Below, one piece after another: positions 14,060 through 21,284 of a stretch of 26,426 nucleotides of DNA. The first letter of the stretch is position 1, and each line of letters begins with the position of its first letter. This DNA is from DAOUKH01 sp034421515 (GTDB lineage Bacteria; Chloroflexota; Dehalococcoidia; SHYB01). Below the pieces are notes generated by a model. It did not search any database, was not told the origin of the DNA, and saw only the letters and a program-made list of their open reading frames with translations. The stretch spans positions 1-26,426 of the forward strand of contig DAOUKH010000051.1 in assembly GCA_034421515.1 (NCBI GenBank), given 5' to 3'. A program made the position numbers and the translations under genes.

Positions 14060-14968
14060 ATGTATTTCGACAGCGCGAACGCGCGCGTGCCCGCTACGAC
14101 GGCGAATCTCGGCCCTGGATTCGATTGCATGGGGGCCGCGTTGGACGTGCATTTGACCGTCAGCCTGCGCCGGGACTCGGCACCCTCCGTTCAAGCTCAC
14201 GGCGAGGGGGCGGGCAGTGTTCCCGACGACGAGAGCAACCTTGTGTACCGCGCCGCCGCCGCGTTCTACGAGCGGACGGGCATGTCCGCGCCGTCCCTGC
14301 GTGTGCGCTGCGTCAACCGAATCCCGTTGCGCCGCGGGCTTGGATCGAGCGCCGCCGCTATCGTCGGCGGTTTCGGGGCGGCCAATGCTCTGGAGGGCTC
14401 GCCCCTGACGCCGGAGCAGGTCTTCCAAGCCTGCGCCGAGATCGAGGGACACCCCGACAACGTCGCGCCCGCGCTCTTCGGCGGCTTTCAGGTCGTGGCT
14501 CGTGAGGGCGACGCCTTTGTCCGCGGCGCGATCAAGGCCAAACGCGGGCTCAAGGCGATGGTCTTCATTCCAACGTACGAGGTCGTCACCAAGGAGGCGC
14601 GCGCTGTGCTTCCGAAGGAGGTGGTCCTCGAAGATGCCGTCCACAACGTGAGCCGCGCCTCCCTGCTGGCCCTCGCTCTGGGCCAAGGGCAATGGGACCT
14701 CCTGGAAGCAGCGACGGGGGACCGGCTCCATCAGCCGTATCGCGCGCCCCTTGTGCCCGGAGCCGAGAACCTCTTTCGGGCCGCTCTTGATGCGGGCGCC
14801 CACGGCGTCTTCCTCTCCGGGTCGGGGCCGTCCGTTCTCGCGCTGGTTTCCGGCGATCCCTCGCCGGTCGTCCGCGCAGTGACTTCCGAAGCAAACCGTG
14901 CCGGCACGCCGGGCATGTGCGTCGTGGCGCGCATCGGCGCGCCGGGGGCGAGGATCACGGCGAGGTGA
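14060..14968 (+). CDS. thrB: Homoserine kinase (GHMP family), 302 aa
   Basis: ThrB phosphorylates L-homoserine with ATP to O-phosphohomoserine, the penultimate step of threonine synthesis, in the cytosol. The protein opens with ARVPATTANLGPGFDCMG, the ThrB/GHMP N-terminus, and has the ATP-binding loop PLRRGLGSSAAAIVGG, the EIEGHPDNVAPALFGGF motif, and the C-terminal GVFLSGSGPSVLAL. The length (302) is normal. Aspartate kinase begins 7 nt after its stop, and both act in the aspartate-to-threonine pathway. No threonine attenuator peptide is apparent; control more likely acts at the inverted-repeat promoter upstream. Confidence 0.93.
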   Translation: MYFDSANARVPATTANLGPGFDCMGAALDVHLTVSLRRDSAPSVQAHGEGAGSVPDDESNLVYRAAAAFYERTGMSAPSLRVRCVNRIPLRRGLGSSAAAIVGGFGAANALEGSPLTPEQVFQACAEIEGHPDNVAPALFGGFQVVAREGDAFVRGAIKAKRGLKAMVFIPTYEVVTKEARAVLPKEVVLEDAVHNVSRASLLALALGQGQWDLLEAATGDRLHQPYRAPLVPGAENLFRAALDAGAHGVFLSGSGPSVLALVSGDPSPVVRAVTSEANRAGTPGMCVVARIGAPGARITAR

Positions 14969-14975
14969 GGTTGGC

Positions 14976-16205
14976 GTGGGCCTGATCGTTCAAAAATACG
15001 GCGGGACTTCGGTGGCCGATGCCGGGCGCATCAAGAGCGTCGCGGAACGCATCGTCGCCTCGCGAGGCAAGGGCGACGACGTCGTCGCCGTCGTTTCGGC
15101 GATGGGCGATACGACCGATCTCCTGACCGGCCTGGCCCGCGAGGTCTGCGACGAGCCGAATCAGCGGGAGATGGACCTGCTGCTCTCCACCGGTGAGCTC
15201 GTGTCGAGCTCGCTGCTGGCGATGGCGCTGCGGCAGCTTGGACAAGACGCGGTGAGCCTGAGCGGCTTCCAGGCCGGGATCAAGACGGAACGCCGGTTCG
15301 GGCGCGCCCGCATCACCAGCATCGACCCGCAGCGCATTCTCAAGGAACTCAACCGCGGGCGCGTCGTCATCGTGGCCGGCTTCCAGGGCGTCACCGATGA
15401 TGAGGACGTCACCACGCTGGGCCGTGGCGGCTCCGACACCACGGCCGTGGCGCTCGCGGCCCGCCTCGAGGCGGCGCAGTGCGAGCGCTTCAGCGACGTC
15501 GAGGGGGTCTTCACCGCCGACCCGCGGTTGGTGCCCGACGCCCGCAAGCTCGCCGATATCAGCTACGAGGAGATGCTCGAGCTGGCCAGCGCCGGGGCCA
15601 AGATCATGCACCCCCGCGCCGTCGAGCTCGCCAGCGTCTACGGCGTGCCGATCTTCGTCGCCTCCAGCTTCAACAGCGCGCCCGGCACGCTCATACATGA
15701 GGACACGCTCATGGAGCCGGGCGACCGGCTGCGCGGCATCGCCCACGACACCGGCGTGGCGAAGATCACCATCATGGGCGCGCCGGACATTCCCGGTGTC
15801 GCCGCCAGCGCGTTCGAACCGCTTACGAACGAGGATATTCGCATCGATTCGATCGTGCAGAATGCCAGCGACGCCCGTGTCACCGACCTGACCTTCACCG
15901 TCAGCCTGGACGATCTTCCCGCGGCCCTTGATCTCGTCGAGCCGGTGGCGAAGAGGATCGGCGCGCGAGGCGTGCAGGCCGACGACGGACTGGCCAAGGT
16001 CACCGTGGTCGGCGCGGCGATGCGGGATACGCCGGGGTTCGCGGCGCGGACGTTCGAGGCTTTGTTCCACGCCGGGGTCAATATCGAGATGGTGACGACC
16101 TCGGAGATCCGCATCTCGGCCATCGTCAACCGCGACGCGGTCTCCGATGCCGTAACCGCGCTCCACCGGGCCTTCGGTCTGGAGCGGTTGGACGCAACAC
16201 CCTAG
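14976..16205 (+). CDS. lysC: Aspartate kinase with two ACT domains, 409 aa
   Basis: This enzyme phosphorylates L-aspartate at the head of lysine, threonine and methionine synthesis. It has the catalytic start IVQKYGGTSVAD (Lys7 to Ser12), FQGVTDDEDVTTLGRGGSDTTAVALA, the SDVEGVFTADPR loop and the ASAGAKIMHPRAVE segment. Two C-terminal ACT domains (about 245-409; VAKITIMGAPDIPGVAASAF and AKVTVVGAAMRDTPGFAART) normally bind lysine and/or threonine for feedback inhibition. The GTG at 14976 is chosen because it is preceded by GAGG and gives the standard N-terminus. It sits in an operon between thrB (7-nt gap) and a glycosyltransferase (10-nt gap). Confidence 0.94.
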   Translation: MGLIVQKYGGTSVADAGRIKSVAERIVASRGKGDDVVAVVSAMGDTTDLLTGLAREVCDEPNQREMDLLLSTGELVSSSLLAMALRQLGQDAVSLSGFQAGIKTERRFGRARITSIDPQRILKELNRGRVVIVAGFQGVTDDEDVTTLGRGGSDTTAVALAARLEAAQCERFSDVEGVFTADPRLVPDARKLADISYEEMLELASAGAKIMHPRAVELASVYGVPIFVASSFNSAPGTLIHEDTLMEPGDRLRGIAHDTGVAKITIMGAPDIPGVAASAFEPLTNEDIRIDSIVQNASDARVTDLTFTVSLDDLPAALDLVEPVAKRIGARGVQADDGLAKVTVVGAAMRDTPGFAARTFEALFHAGVNIEMVTTSEIRISAIVNRDAVSDAVTALHRAFGLERLDATP

Positions 16206-16215
16206 GCGGACTGCC

Positions 16216-16971
16216 GTGGACTCGCCGCAGCTCTCCATCGTGATTCCCGCCTTTAACGAGGCCTCCCGCATCACCGGGACGCTGGAGCGCGTCACCGCGT
16301 ACCTCCACGAGCGCGAAATCAGCGCCGAGGTTGTCGTGGCCGACGACGGCAGCGAGGACGGCACGTCCGCCCTGGCAGAGGCATTCGCCGGATCGTCGCC
16401 GCCGGTGCGCACGCTGTCGCTGCCGCACCGAGGCAAGGGTGGGGCAGTGAAGGAGGGCATGCTGCAGGCTAGGGGCGACTACCGCTTTCTCTGCGACGCC
16501 GACCTCTCCATGCCCATCGAGGAGATCGAGGGATTCCTCGACCGCATGGACCGGTTCGACATCGTCATCGGGTCCCGCGAGGCGGCCGGGGCGCGCCGCT
16601 TGGACGAGCCCGCCTTCCGGTACGTGGCGAGCCGGGGGTTCAACGGCCTCGTCCGTTCGGTGGGCGGGGTGCGCAGTTTCGCCGACACGCAGTGCGGGTT
16701 CAAGATGTTCCGCCGCGAGGCGGCTGAGTTTCTGTTCCCGCAGCAGCGGACCGAGGGCTTCGGCTTCGACATCGAACTCCTGTACATCGCCCAGCGCAGC
16801 GGCATGACGGTGGAAGAGCTGGGGATCGAGTGGCGCCACGACCGTGGCAGCAAGGTCCAGCCCGTGCGCGATAGTCTGCGGACGCTTGGCGAGGTCCTGT
16901 GCGTCCGCGCAAACCACGTCCTGGGGCGCTACGACTTCGGAGCACCGAGTGTCAGGAAAGGGGAGGGATAG
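16216..16971 (+). CDS. Family 2 glycosyltransferase, polyprenyl-phosphate sugar transferase-like, 251 aa
   Basis: This is a GT-A fold enzyme: LSIVIPAFNEASRI at the start, VVVADDGSEDGTS for the nucleotide, a metal-binding CDADLSM (Asp94 and Asp96), SREAAGARRLDEP, and DTQCGFKMFRREAAEFLFP. These match the DPM1/DPG (dolichyl-phosphate mannosyl/glucosyl transferase)-like branch, which moves a sugar from a nucleotide donor to a polyprenyl phosphate at the inner face of the membrane. No transmembrane helix is present, so it is a soluble or peripheral member. The GTG start at 16216 follows lysC by 10 nt. Its place in an amino-acid operon appears incidental. Confidence 0.87.
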   Translation: MDSPQLSIVIPAFNEASRITGTLERVTAYLHEREISAEVVVADDGSEDGTSALAEAFAGSSPPVRTLSLPHRGKGGAVKEGMLQARGDYRFLCDADLSMPIEEIEGFLDRMDRFDIVIGSREAAGARRLDEPAFRYVASRGFNGLVRSVGGVRSFADTQCGFKMFRREAAEFLFPQQRTEGFGFDIELLYIAQRSGMTVEELGIEWRHDRGSKVQPVRDSLRTLGEVLCVRANHVLGRYDFGAPSVRKGEG

Positions 16972-16972
16972 C

Positions 16973-17383
16973 ATGAGCGACGCCGTGATGGACATCCTCC
17001 GTGAGTCGAAGACGGTCGCCGTCGTCGGCCTCTCCGACGATGCGTCCCGCCCAAGCCATGAGGTGGCGGCCTATCTCCAGGAGCAGGGCTACGAGGTGAT
17101 TCCCGTGAACCCGCGGGTGACCGAGGTGCTCGGAGCCGTCTGCTACCCCGACCTGCACGCCGTTCCCACACCCGTCGACGTGGTCGACGTCTTCCGCCGG
17201 TCGGAGCACGTCGTTCCCATCGCGCGTGCGGCGGTCGACATTGGGGCCAAGGCCCTCTGGTTGCAGGACGGCGTCGTGAACGAAGAGGCAGCCGAGCTCG
17301 CCCGGAAGGCGGGCCTCGCCGTGGTTATGGACGACTGCATGCTGCGCCGCCACGCGCTGCTGAAGCGGCAGGGCGCGCTCTAG
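16973..17383 (+). CDS. CoA-binding domain protein (YccU type), 136 aa
   Basis: The single Rossmann-like CoA-binding domain has TVAVVGLSDDASRPSHEVAA, the YEVIPVNPRVTEVLG strand-turn, VDVVDVFRRSEHV and ALWLQDGVVNEEAAELA, ending with a conserved DDCMLRRH. It is related to the CoA-binding domain of succinyl-CoA synthetase alpha subunits, but there are no ligase domains. The role of the family is unsettled. The ATG at 16973 has GGGAGGG upstream and lies 1 nt after the glycosyltransferase stop, so it is the last gene of the thrB operon. Confidence 0.88.
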   Translation: MSDAVMDILRESKTVAVVGLSDDASRPSHEVAAYLQEQGYEVIPVNPRVTEVLGAVCYPDLHAVPTPVDVVDVFRRSEHVVPIARAAVDIGAKALWLQDGVVNEEAAELARKAGLAVVMDDCMLRRHALLKRQGAL

Positions 17384-17409
17384 GCCTGGTGCACGGTCAT
17401 CATTCAAAA

Positions 17410-17476
17410 CCAATTTTAAATGATTTCATAAATTGGAGACAAAACCTATTGCAATATTCATGAATGCTCCTACAAT
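17410..17476 (+). promoter_or_regulatory. Promoter of the TPR gene with an upstream inverted repeat
   Basis: TTGCAA (17449-17454), a 16-nt spacer and TACAAT (17471-17476) form a promoter in an unusually A/T-rich patch. Upstream, CCAATTT (17410-17416) and AAATTGG (17430-17436) form an inverted repeat with a 13-nt gap that ends 12 nt before the -35 box, where an activator might bind. Confidence 0.6.
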
Positions 17477-17482
17477 GAATCT

Positions 17483-17652
17483 CAACAGGGTAGCGGCGAG
17501 TGCTGCCTGAAGGGCGGAAGCGCCCTCCGGTGGCGTGAGCGGCCTGCCGCGAAGCGACGGTGGAACATTCGCGGCGGCGGACACGTCTAGTCTGAGAGCC
17601 CTGGTGGCGCGGACCTATGAGATGAGAAAGGAAGGGTCCGCGGGGAATTGCG
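17483..17652 (+). ncRNA. Hairpin-rich 5' leader RNA, class unknown
   Basis: Between the promoter and the TPR gene lie about 170 nt with four separate stems. GGTAGC/GCTGCC (17489-17494, 17502-17507) has one G-U pair. AGGGCG/CGCCCT (17511-17516, 17521-17526) closes a GAAG loop. GCCGCGAA/TTCGCGGC (17546-17553, 17568-17575) has 8 perfect pairs. CGCGGACC/GGTCCGCG (17608-17615, 17635-17642) has 8 perfect pairs, and the purine-rich AAAGGAAGG is in its loop and start of the arm, close to the ATG at 17653. This suggests a cis-regulatory or independent structured RNA. It lacks a recognisable B12-box or other riboswitch core that I know. Confidence 0.45.
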
Positions 17653-18498
17653 ATGCTAGCGCAAAAGACCGATAGCAAACAAAAGAACCGGAACGAGCGC
17701 GCCAAGCAGGCGATCGCGCTTGCCCTTGAGGGGAAGTGGGAGGCGGCGGTGGAGAGCAACCGCCGGTTCGTCGCCGATTTCCCCGACGACCGGGAGGCGT
17801 ACAACCGCTTGGGCAAGGCCGCCAGCGAGATTGGCCGCTACACGGAGGCCCGTGCGGCCTTCTCCCGCACGCTCGAGCTCGATTCCGGCAACCTGATCGC
17901 CAAGAAGAACCTGGCGCGGCTCCAGTCGCTGGTCGATGATGCGCCCAAGGCTCCCGGCGGCGAGCGCGTCCCGCCCCGCTTCTTCATCGAGCAGACCGGA
18001 CGCACCGGGATTGAGTCCCTGAGCGAGCTGCCATCGAACGGCGCCCTCGCCAACGTCTCTCCGGGCGAGCGGGTGACGCTGCGCTCGGCGGGATCGCGGC
18101 TTGAGGCCGTGGCCCAAAGCGGCAGCCGGCTGGGCAGGCTCGGCCCGCGGGTGAGCGCCCGCCTCATCGGTCTCATGAACGGCGGCAACCGGTATCAAGG
18201 GGCGGTCTCCAGCGTCGGCGACGAGCACATCGCGATCTTCGTCAAGGAGACCTACCAGCATCCCAGCCAGAAGGGGCGCCTATCCTTCCCGCCGAGCCCG
18301 GACGCGGCCGTCTGCGGCGCGACCGACGGCGTCAAACCCTATGTGTGGGGGGGCCTCCGGTATTCGCCCGGCGGTTTCGACTCCGACGGCGGCGACTGGG
18401 ACACGCAAGACCCCGACGCCATCCTGGCGCGCCGCGCGCGCCGGGGGGCCAACGGCTTCGCCGCCCTCGCTAACGGCGAGGAAGAGGAAGACGACTAG
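17653..18498 (+). CDS. Tetratricopeptide repeat protein, 281 aa
   Basis: Residues about 10-100 contain two to three TPR units (AIALALEGKWEAAVESNRRF; AYNRLGKAASEIGRYTEARA; AFSRTLELDSGNLIAKKNLA), which form a helical protein-binding scaffold. The remaining 180 residues show no domain I recognise: a middle part with short basic strands (GERVTLRSAGSRLEAV) and a C-terminal tail rich in Gly and Asp/Glu ending in EEEEDD. No signal peptide or membrane helix is present, so it is probably cytosolic. The ribosome binding site is weak and lies against the last leader hairpin, which suggests translational control by the leader. A specific role cannot be given. Confidence 0.8.
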   Translation: MLAQKTDSKQKNRNERAKQAIALALEGKWEAAVESNRRFVADFPDDREAYNRLGKAASEIGRYTEARAAFSRTLELDSGNLIAKKNLARLQSLVDDAPKAPGGERVPPRFFIEQTGRTGIESLSELPSNGALANVSPGERVTLRSAGSRLEAVAQSGSRLGRLGPRVSARLIGLMNGGNRYQGAVSSVGDEHIAIFVKETYQHPSQKGRLSFPPSPDAAVCGATDGVKPYVWGGLRYSPGGFDSDGGDWDTQDPDAILARRARRGANGFAALANGEEEEDD

Positions 18499-18549
18499 CT
18501 TCCTTCAGGGCCTGCCGCTCCGCGGGCGTCGTCTCCTTACCGGCCGTAC

Positions 18550-18555
18550 TATAAT
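18550..18555 (+). promoter_or_regulatory. Candidate -10 box for the cobO-type gene
   Basis: TATAAT at 18550-18555, preceded by TAC, lies 30 nt before the predicted GTG start of the adenosyltransferase. No convincing -35 hexamer is found at 17 or 18 nt upstream. Confidence 0.4.
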
Positions 18556-18585
18556 GGGCTGGCATTCCTGTTGGTGGAGACTTCA

Positions 18586-19143
18586 GTGAGCGTCGTCACA
18601 CGGACGGGCGACAGCGGCGAGACCGGACTCCTCTATGGTGGGCGCGTTGCGAAGGACGACGCCCGCGTGGAGGCCTATGGCGCGATCGACGAGACCGTCG
18701 CCGCCCTGGGGCTGGCGCGGGCGCTCTCGGCGCAGACGCTGGTGCGGGAACGCGTCGTGGCTTTGCAGAAGGAGCTCTTCACCATCGGCGCCGAGCTGGC
18801 CACCGACCCCGCGCACTATGCGGCCTATGACCGGCACTTCTCGCGCGTCACGCCGGAAATGACCCAAGCGCTGCACGATGCGGTTGACGAGATCGAGGAC
18901 GCCATCGCCATGCCGCCGACCTTCATCGTGCCCGGCGCGACGCCCGCCTCGGCCGCGCTCGACGTGGCCCGCACCCAAGCCCGCCGCGCCGAGCGCCGCG
19001 CCGCGGCGTTGAAGCGCCAGGGACGCCTTGAAAATCCCGAAATACTTCGTTACCTCAACCGAGTCTCCGACCTCATCTACACCCTCGCCCGCTATGAGTG
19101 CAAAGATGCCGACCCTGAACTCCTGGCCGGCGGCCGCGCGTAG
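18586..19143 (+). CDS. Cob(I)alamin adenosyltransferase, PduO/MMAB type, 185 aa
   Basis: This enzyme transfers an adenosyl group from ATP to reduced cobalamin to make adenosylcobalamin. The N-terminal ATP-binding motif TRTGDSGETGLLYGGRVAKDD, the RVEAYGAIDETVAALGLARA helix, FIVPGATPASAALDVARTQARRAERR and the closing YLNRVSDLIYTLARYE are all diagnostic of the PduO-type family, which works as a trimer. The GTG at 18586 is chosen because GGAG lies 8 nt upstream; TTG at 18571 and GTG at 18574 are also in frame. It overlaps the hydrolase gene downstream by about 50 nt. A B12-dependent enzyme is expected in the organism, but none is encoded here. Confidence 0.92.
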   Translation: MSVVTRTGDSGETGLLYGGRVAKDDARVEAYGAIDETVAALGLARALSAQTLVRERVVALQKELFTIGAELATDPAHYAAYDRHFSRVTPEMTQALHDAVDEIEDAIAMPPTFIVPGATPASAALDVARTQARRAERRAAALKRQGRLENPEILRYLNRVSDLIYTLARYECKDADPELLAGGRA

Positions 19144-19843
19144 CGCCGCCCTCCGTCCCCTCGCCCTCCTCCTTGCTCTGATCGTCGCCGCCGGCGTGGC
19201 CGCGGGCTGCGACCCGTCCGACTCCGGGCGCGGCGTCCTCATCACCGCCGACGACGGACTCGTGCTACGGGGCAAGGTCTATGGCTCAGGAGGTACGGGC
19301 GTCATCCTGACCCACGAGCTCGACGGCGATCAGAAGGGCTGGTCCGACCTGGCCGAGCGTCTGGCGGGACGCGGCTTCTTCGCCTTGACCTTCGACTTCC
19401 GGGGCCACGGCGATTCGCCGGGGCCGCGCGAGGCCGGCATTGCCGACGCCGACCTTGCCGCCGCGGTGCGCTTCCTCCGGAGCCCCGACGGGCTTGGGCG
19501 AACCAACTTCTTCCTTGTCGGCGCGAGCATGGGCGGCACTGCCGCCATCAAGGTCGCCTCCCGTGAGCAGGCACTGGGCGTGGTCACGCTCTCCGCCCCG
19601 ATCAGCGTGCGGGGACTGAGCGCCCGCGACGAGATCATCGGAGTTGACGTCCCCAAGCTCTTCGTCGCCGCCGAGAACGACCCGCCATACACGGACGCCG
19701 CGCAGGCGCTCTTCGACCTGGCCGCGCAGCCGAAGGAGCTTTTATTCCTGTCCGGCTCCGACCATGGGACGGAGCTGCTACGCGGCGACGAGGCGGCCGA
19801 GGCCCGCCGCGCCATCATCGATTTCCTCGAAGCGAACCGTTAG
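19094..19843 (+). CDS. Predicted lipoprotein alpha/beta hydrolase, 249 aa
   Basis: The N-terminus has basic residues, a hydrophobic core (RPLALLLALIVAAGVAAGC) and a lipobox ending at Cys39, so the protein is likely exported and lipid-anchored. The mature part is an alpha/beta hydrolase of the dienelactone hydrolase/esterase type: TFDFRGHGDSPG, nucleophile elbow GASMGG (Ser145), Asp196 in AAENDPPYT and His224 in GSDHG, giving a complete triad. The substrate is unknown; an ester or peptide-like compound outside the membrane is plausible. The start is uncertain (19094 or ATG 19106; neither has a good ribosome binding site), and the gene overlaps the adenosyltransferase end. hisH follows after 3 nt. 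Confidence 0.8.
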   Translation: MSAKMPTLNSWPAAARSAALRPLALLLALIVAAGVAAGCDPSDSGRGVLITADDGLVLRGKVYGSGGTGVILTHELDGDQKGWSDLAERLAGRGFFALTFDFRGHGDSPGPREAGIADADLAAAVRFLRSPDGLGRTNFFLVGASMGGTAAIKVASREQALGVVTLSAPISVRGLSARDEIIGVDVPKLFVAAENDPPYTDAAQALFDLAAQPKELLFLSGSDHGTELLRGDEAAEARRAIIDFLEANR

Positions 19844-19846
19844 GCC

Positions 19847-20521
19847 ATGACGCCCACGCCGTCCATTGCCATCATCGACTACGGGGCGGGGAATCTGCAC
19901 AGCGTCGCCAAGGCCTTTGACAAGATCGGCTACCCCGGCAGCGTCACCGCCGACCCAGCCCTCATCGCCGCGGCCGACGCCGTCGTGCTGCCCGGTGTGG
20001 GCGCGGCGCGAGACACGGTGGACGGCCTCGCCGCTCGGGGCCTGACCCAGACCGTCCACGACGCCGTCGATGCCGGCAAGCCTTTCTTCGGTGTCTGCAT
20101 CGGGCTGCAGGTGCTGTTCGACCGGAGCGAGGAGGAGGACGCCGAGTGCCTGGGTATCCTGCCGGGCACGGTGCGTCGCCTTCCGCCCGGCCCCAAGGTG
20201 CCCCACATGGGGTGGAACCAGGTGCGGGCCACCGGTCCACACCCGCTGCTGGACGGCATCCCCGACGGCTCGAACTTCTACTTCGTCCACAGCTACTACG
20301 CCGACCCCGCCGCCAATGGGAAGAACGGGCGCGGAGCGGCCCGCGTCATCGCGGCGACCGACTACGACGTCGATTGCAGCTTCGCCAGCGTGCTGGGGAG
20401 GGACCGGATCGTGGCGACCCAGTTCCACCCGGAGAAGAGCGGCGCGAACGGTCTGCGCATCTACCGCAACTTCGTCGAGCGGATGGTGCTTCCCTACGTG
20501 CGGGGCGGCGCTGCTTCGTAG
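19847..20521 (+). CDS. hisH: Imidazole glycerol phosphate synthase, glutaminase subunit HisH, 224 aa
   Basis: HisH releases ammonia from glutamine and passes it to HisF, which makes imidazole glycerol phosphate and AICAR in histidine synthesis. It is a class I glutamine amidotransferase with IAIIDYGAGNLHSV at the start, oxyanion-strand LPGVGA, nucleophile Cys84 in FFGVCIGLQVL, MGWNQV, and the His/Glu pair in QFHPEKSG. The length is slightly above the usual ~200-210, with a C-terminal extension. It is followed by hisA 37 nt downstream; hisF is not in the window, so the his genes are scattered. Confidence 0.93.
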   Translation: MTPTPSIAIIDYGAGNLHSVAKAFDKIGYPGSVTADPALIAAADAVVLPGVGAARDTVDGLAARGLTQTVHDAVDAGKPFFGVCIGLQVLFDRSEEEDAECLGILPGTVRRLPPGPKVPHMGWNQVRATGPHPLLDGIPDGSNFYFVHSYYADPAANGKNGRGAARVIAATDYDVDCSFASVLGRDRIVATQFHPEKSGANGLRIYRNFVERMVLPYVRGGAAS

Positions 20522-20558
20522 CGCCCCCGACGGCGACGAGAAGGCCAAGGAGGCGCCC

Positions 20559-21284
20559 GTGGCGTTCGAGGTGATTCCCGCCATAGACCTGCGCGGAGGG
20601 AAGTGCGTCCGGCTCTTCCAGGGCGACTTCGCCCGCGAGACGGTCTACGGCGACGACCCCGCGGCTATGGCGCGACGGTGGCGCGGCGAGGGGGCGGGCC
20701 GGCTCCACGTCGTGGACCTGGAAGGCGCGCGGACGGGGGTCCAAGTGAACCTTGCGTCGGTGCGCGCCATCGCGGGAGCCGCCGGCGTTCCGGTGCAGGC
20801 CGGCGGCGGCGCGCGCTCCCTGGAGGCGGTTGCTGCCTTGATTGACGCGGGGGCCTCCCGCGTCGTCATCGGGACGGCGGCGGTGGAGGACGAGGCCTTC
20901 GTCGCCGAAGCGGTGGGTCGCTACGGCGAGGCTATCGTGATCGGCGTCGACGCGCGCGACGGCAAGGCCGCCACCGAAGGTTGGGAACGGCAGCAGTCTG
21001 TGGCAGCCTCTGATCTGATCAAGCGGACGCGGGCGCTCGGCGCGGCCCGCTTCGTCTACACGGACATTTCCCGCGACGGGGCGCTGACGGGGCCGAACGT
21101 CGAGGCGCTGCGCGTTGCGATCGAGGCCGCAGCCCCGGCAGCGGTGATCGCCTCAGGCGGCGTGGCCACCGCGGAGCACGTCGCCACGCTTGCCAAGACC
21201 GGCGCCGAAGGCGTCATCATCGGCCGGGCGCTCTACACCGGCGACCTCTCCCTAGAGGACGCCCTCGCGGCGGCAAGGGGCTAG
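20559..21284 (+). CDS. hisA: ProFAR isomerase HisA, 241 aa
   Basis: This enzyme converts ProFAR to PRFAR in histidine biosynthesis. It has the TIM-barrel signature of HisA: FEVIPAIDLRGGKCVRL, LHVVDLEGARTG, the phosphate-binding QAGGGARSLEA and ASGGVATAEHV segments, VVIGTAAVEDEAF, and YTDISRDGALTGPN with the catalytic Asp. The GTG start at 20559 is chosen because AAGGAGG lies 6 nt upstream. The last stop codon base pairs are shared with the convergent SDR gene through a CTAG. Confidence 0.93.
   Translation: MAFEVIPAIDLRGGKCVRLFQGDFARETVYGDDPAAMARRWRGEGAGRLHVVDLEGARTGVQVNLASVRAIAGAAGVPVQAGGGARSLEAVAALIDAGASRVVIGTAAVEDEAFVAEAVGRYGEAIVIGVDARDGKAATEGWERQQSVAASDLIKRTRALGAARFVYTDISRDGALTGPNVEALRVAIEAAAPAAVIASGGVATAEHVATLAKTGAEGVIIGRALYTGDLSLEDALAAARG

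Noticed and set aside
17483..17652. Cobalamin riboswitch, because a B12 adenosyltransferase lies downstream
   Set aside because: No B12-box sequence is seen, and the leader precedes the TPR gene with the adenosyltransferase having its own upstream -10 candidate.
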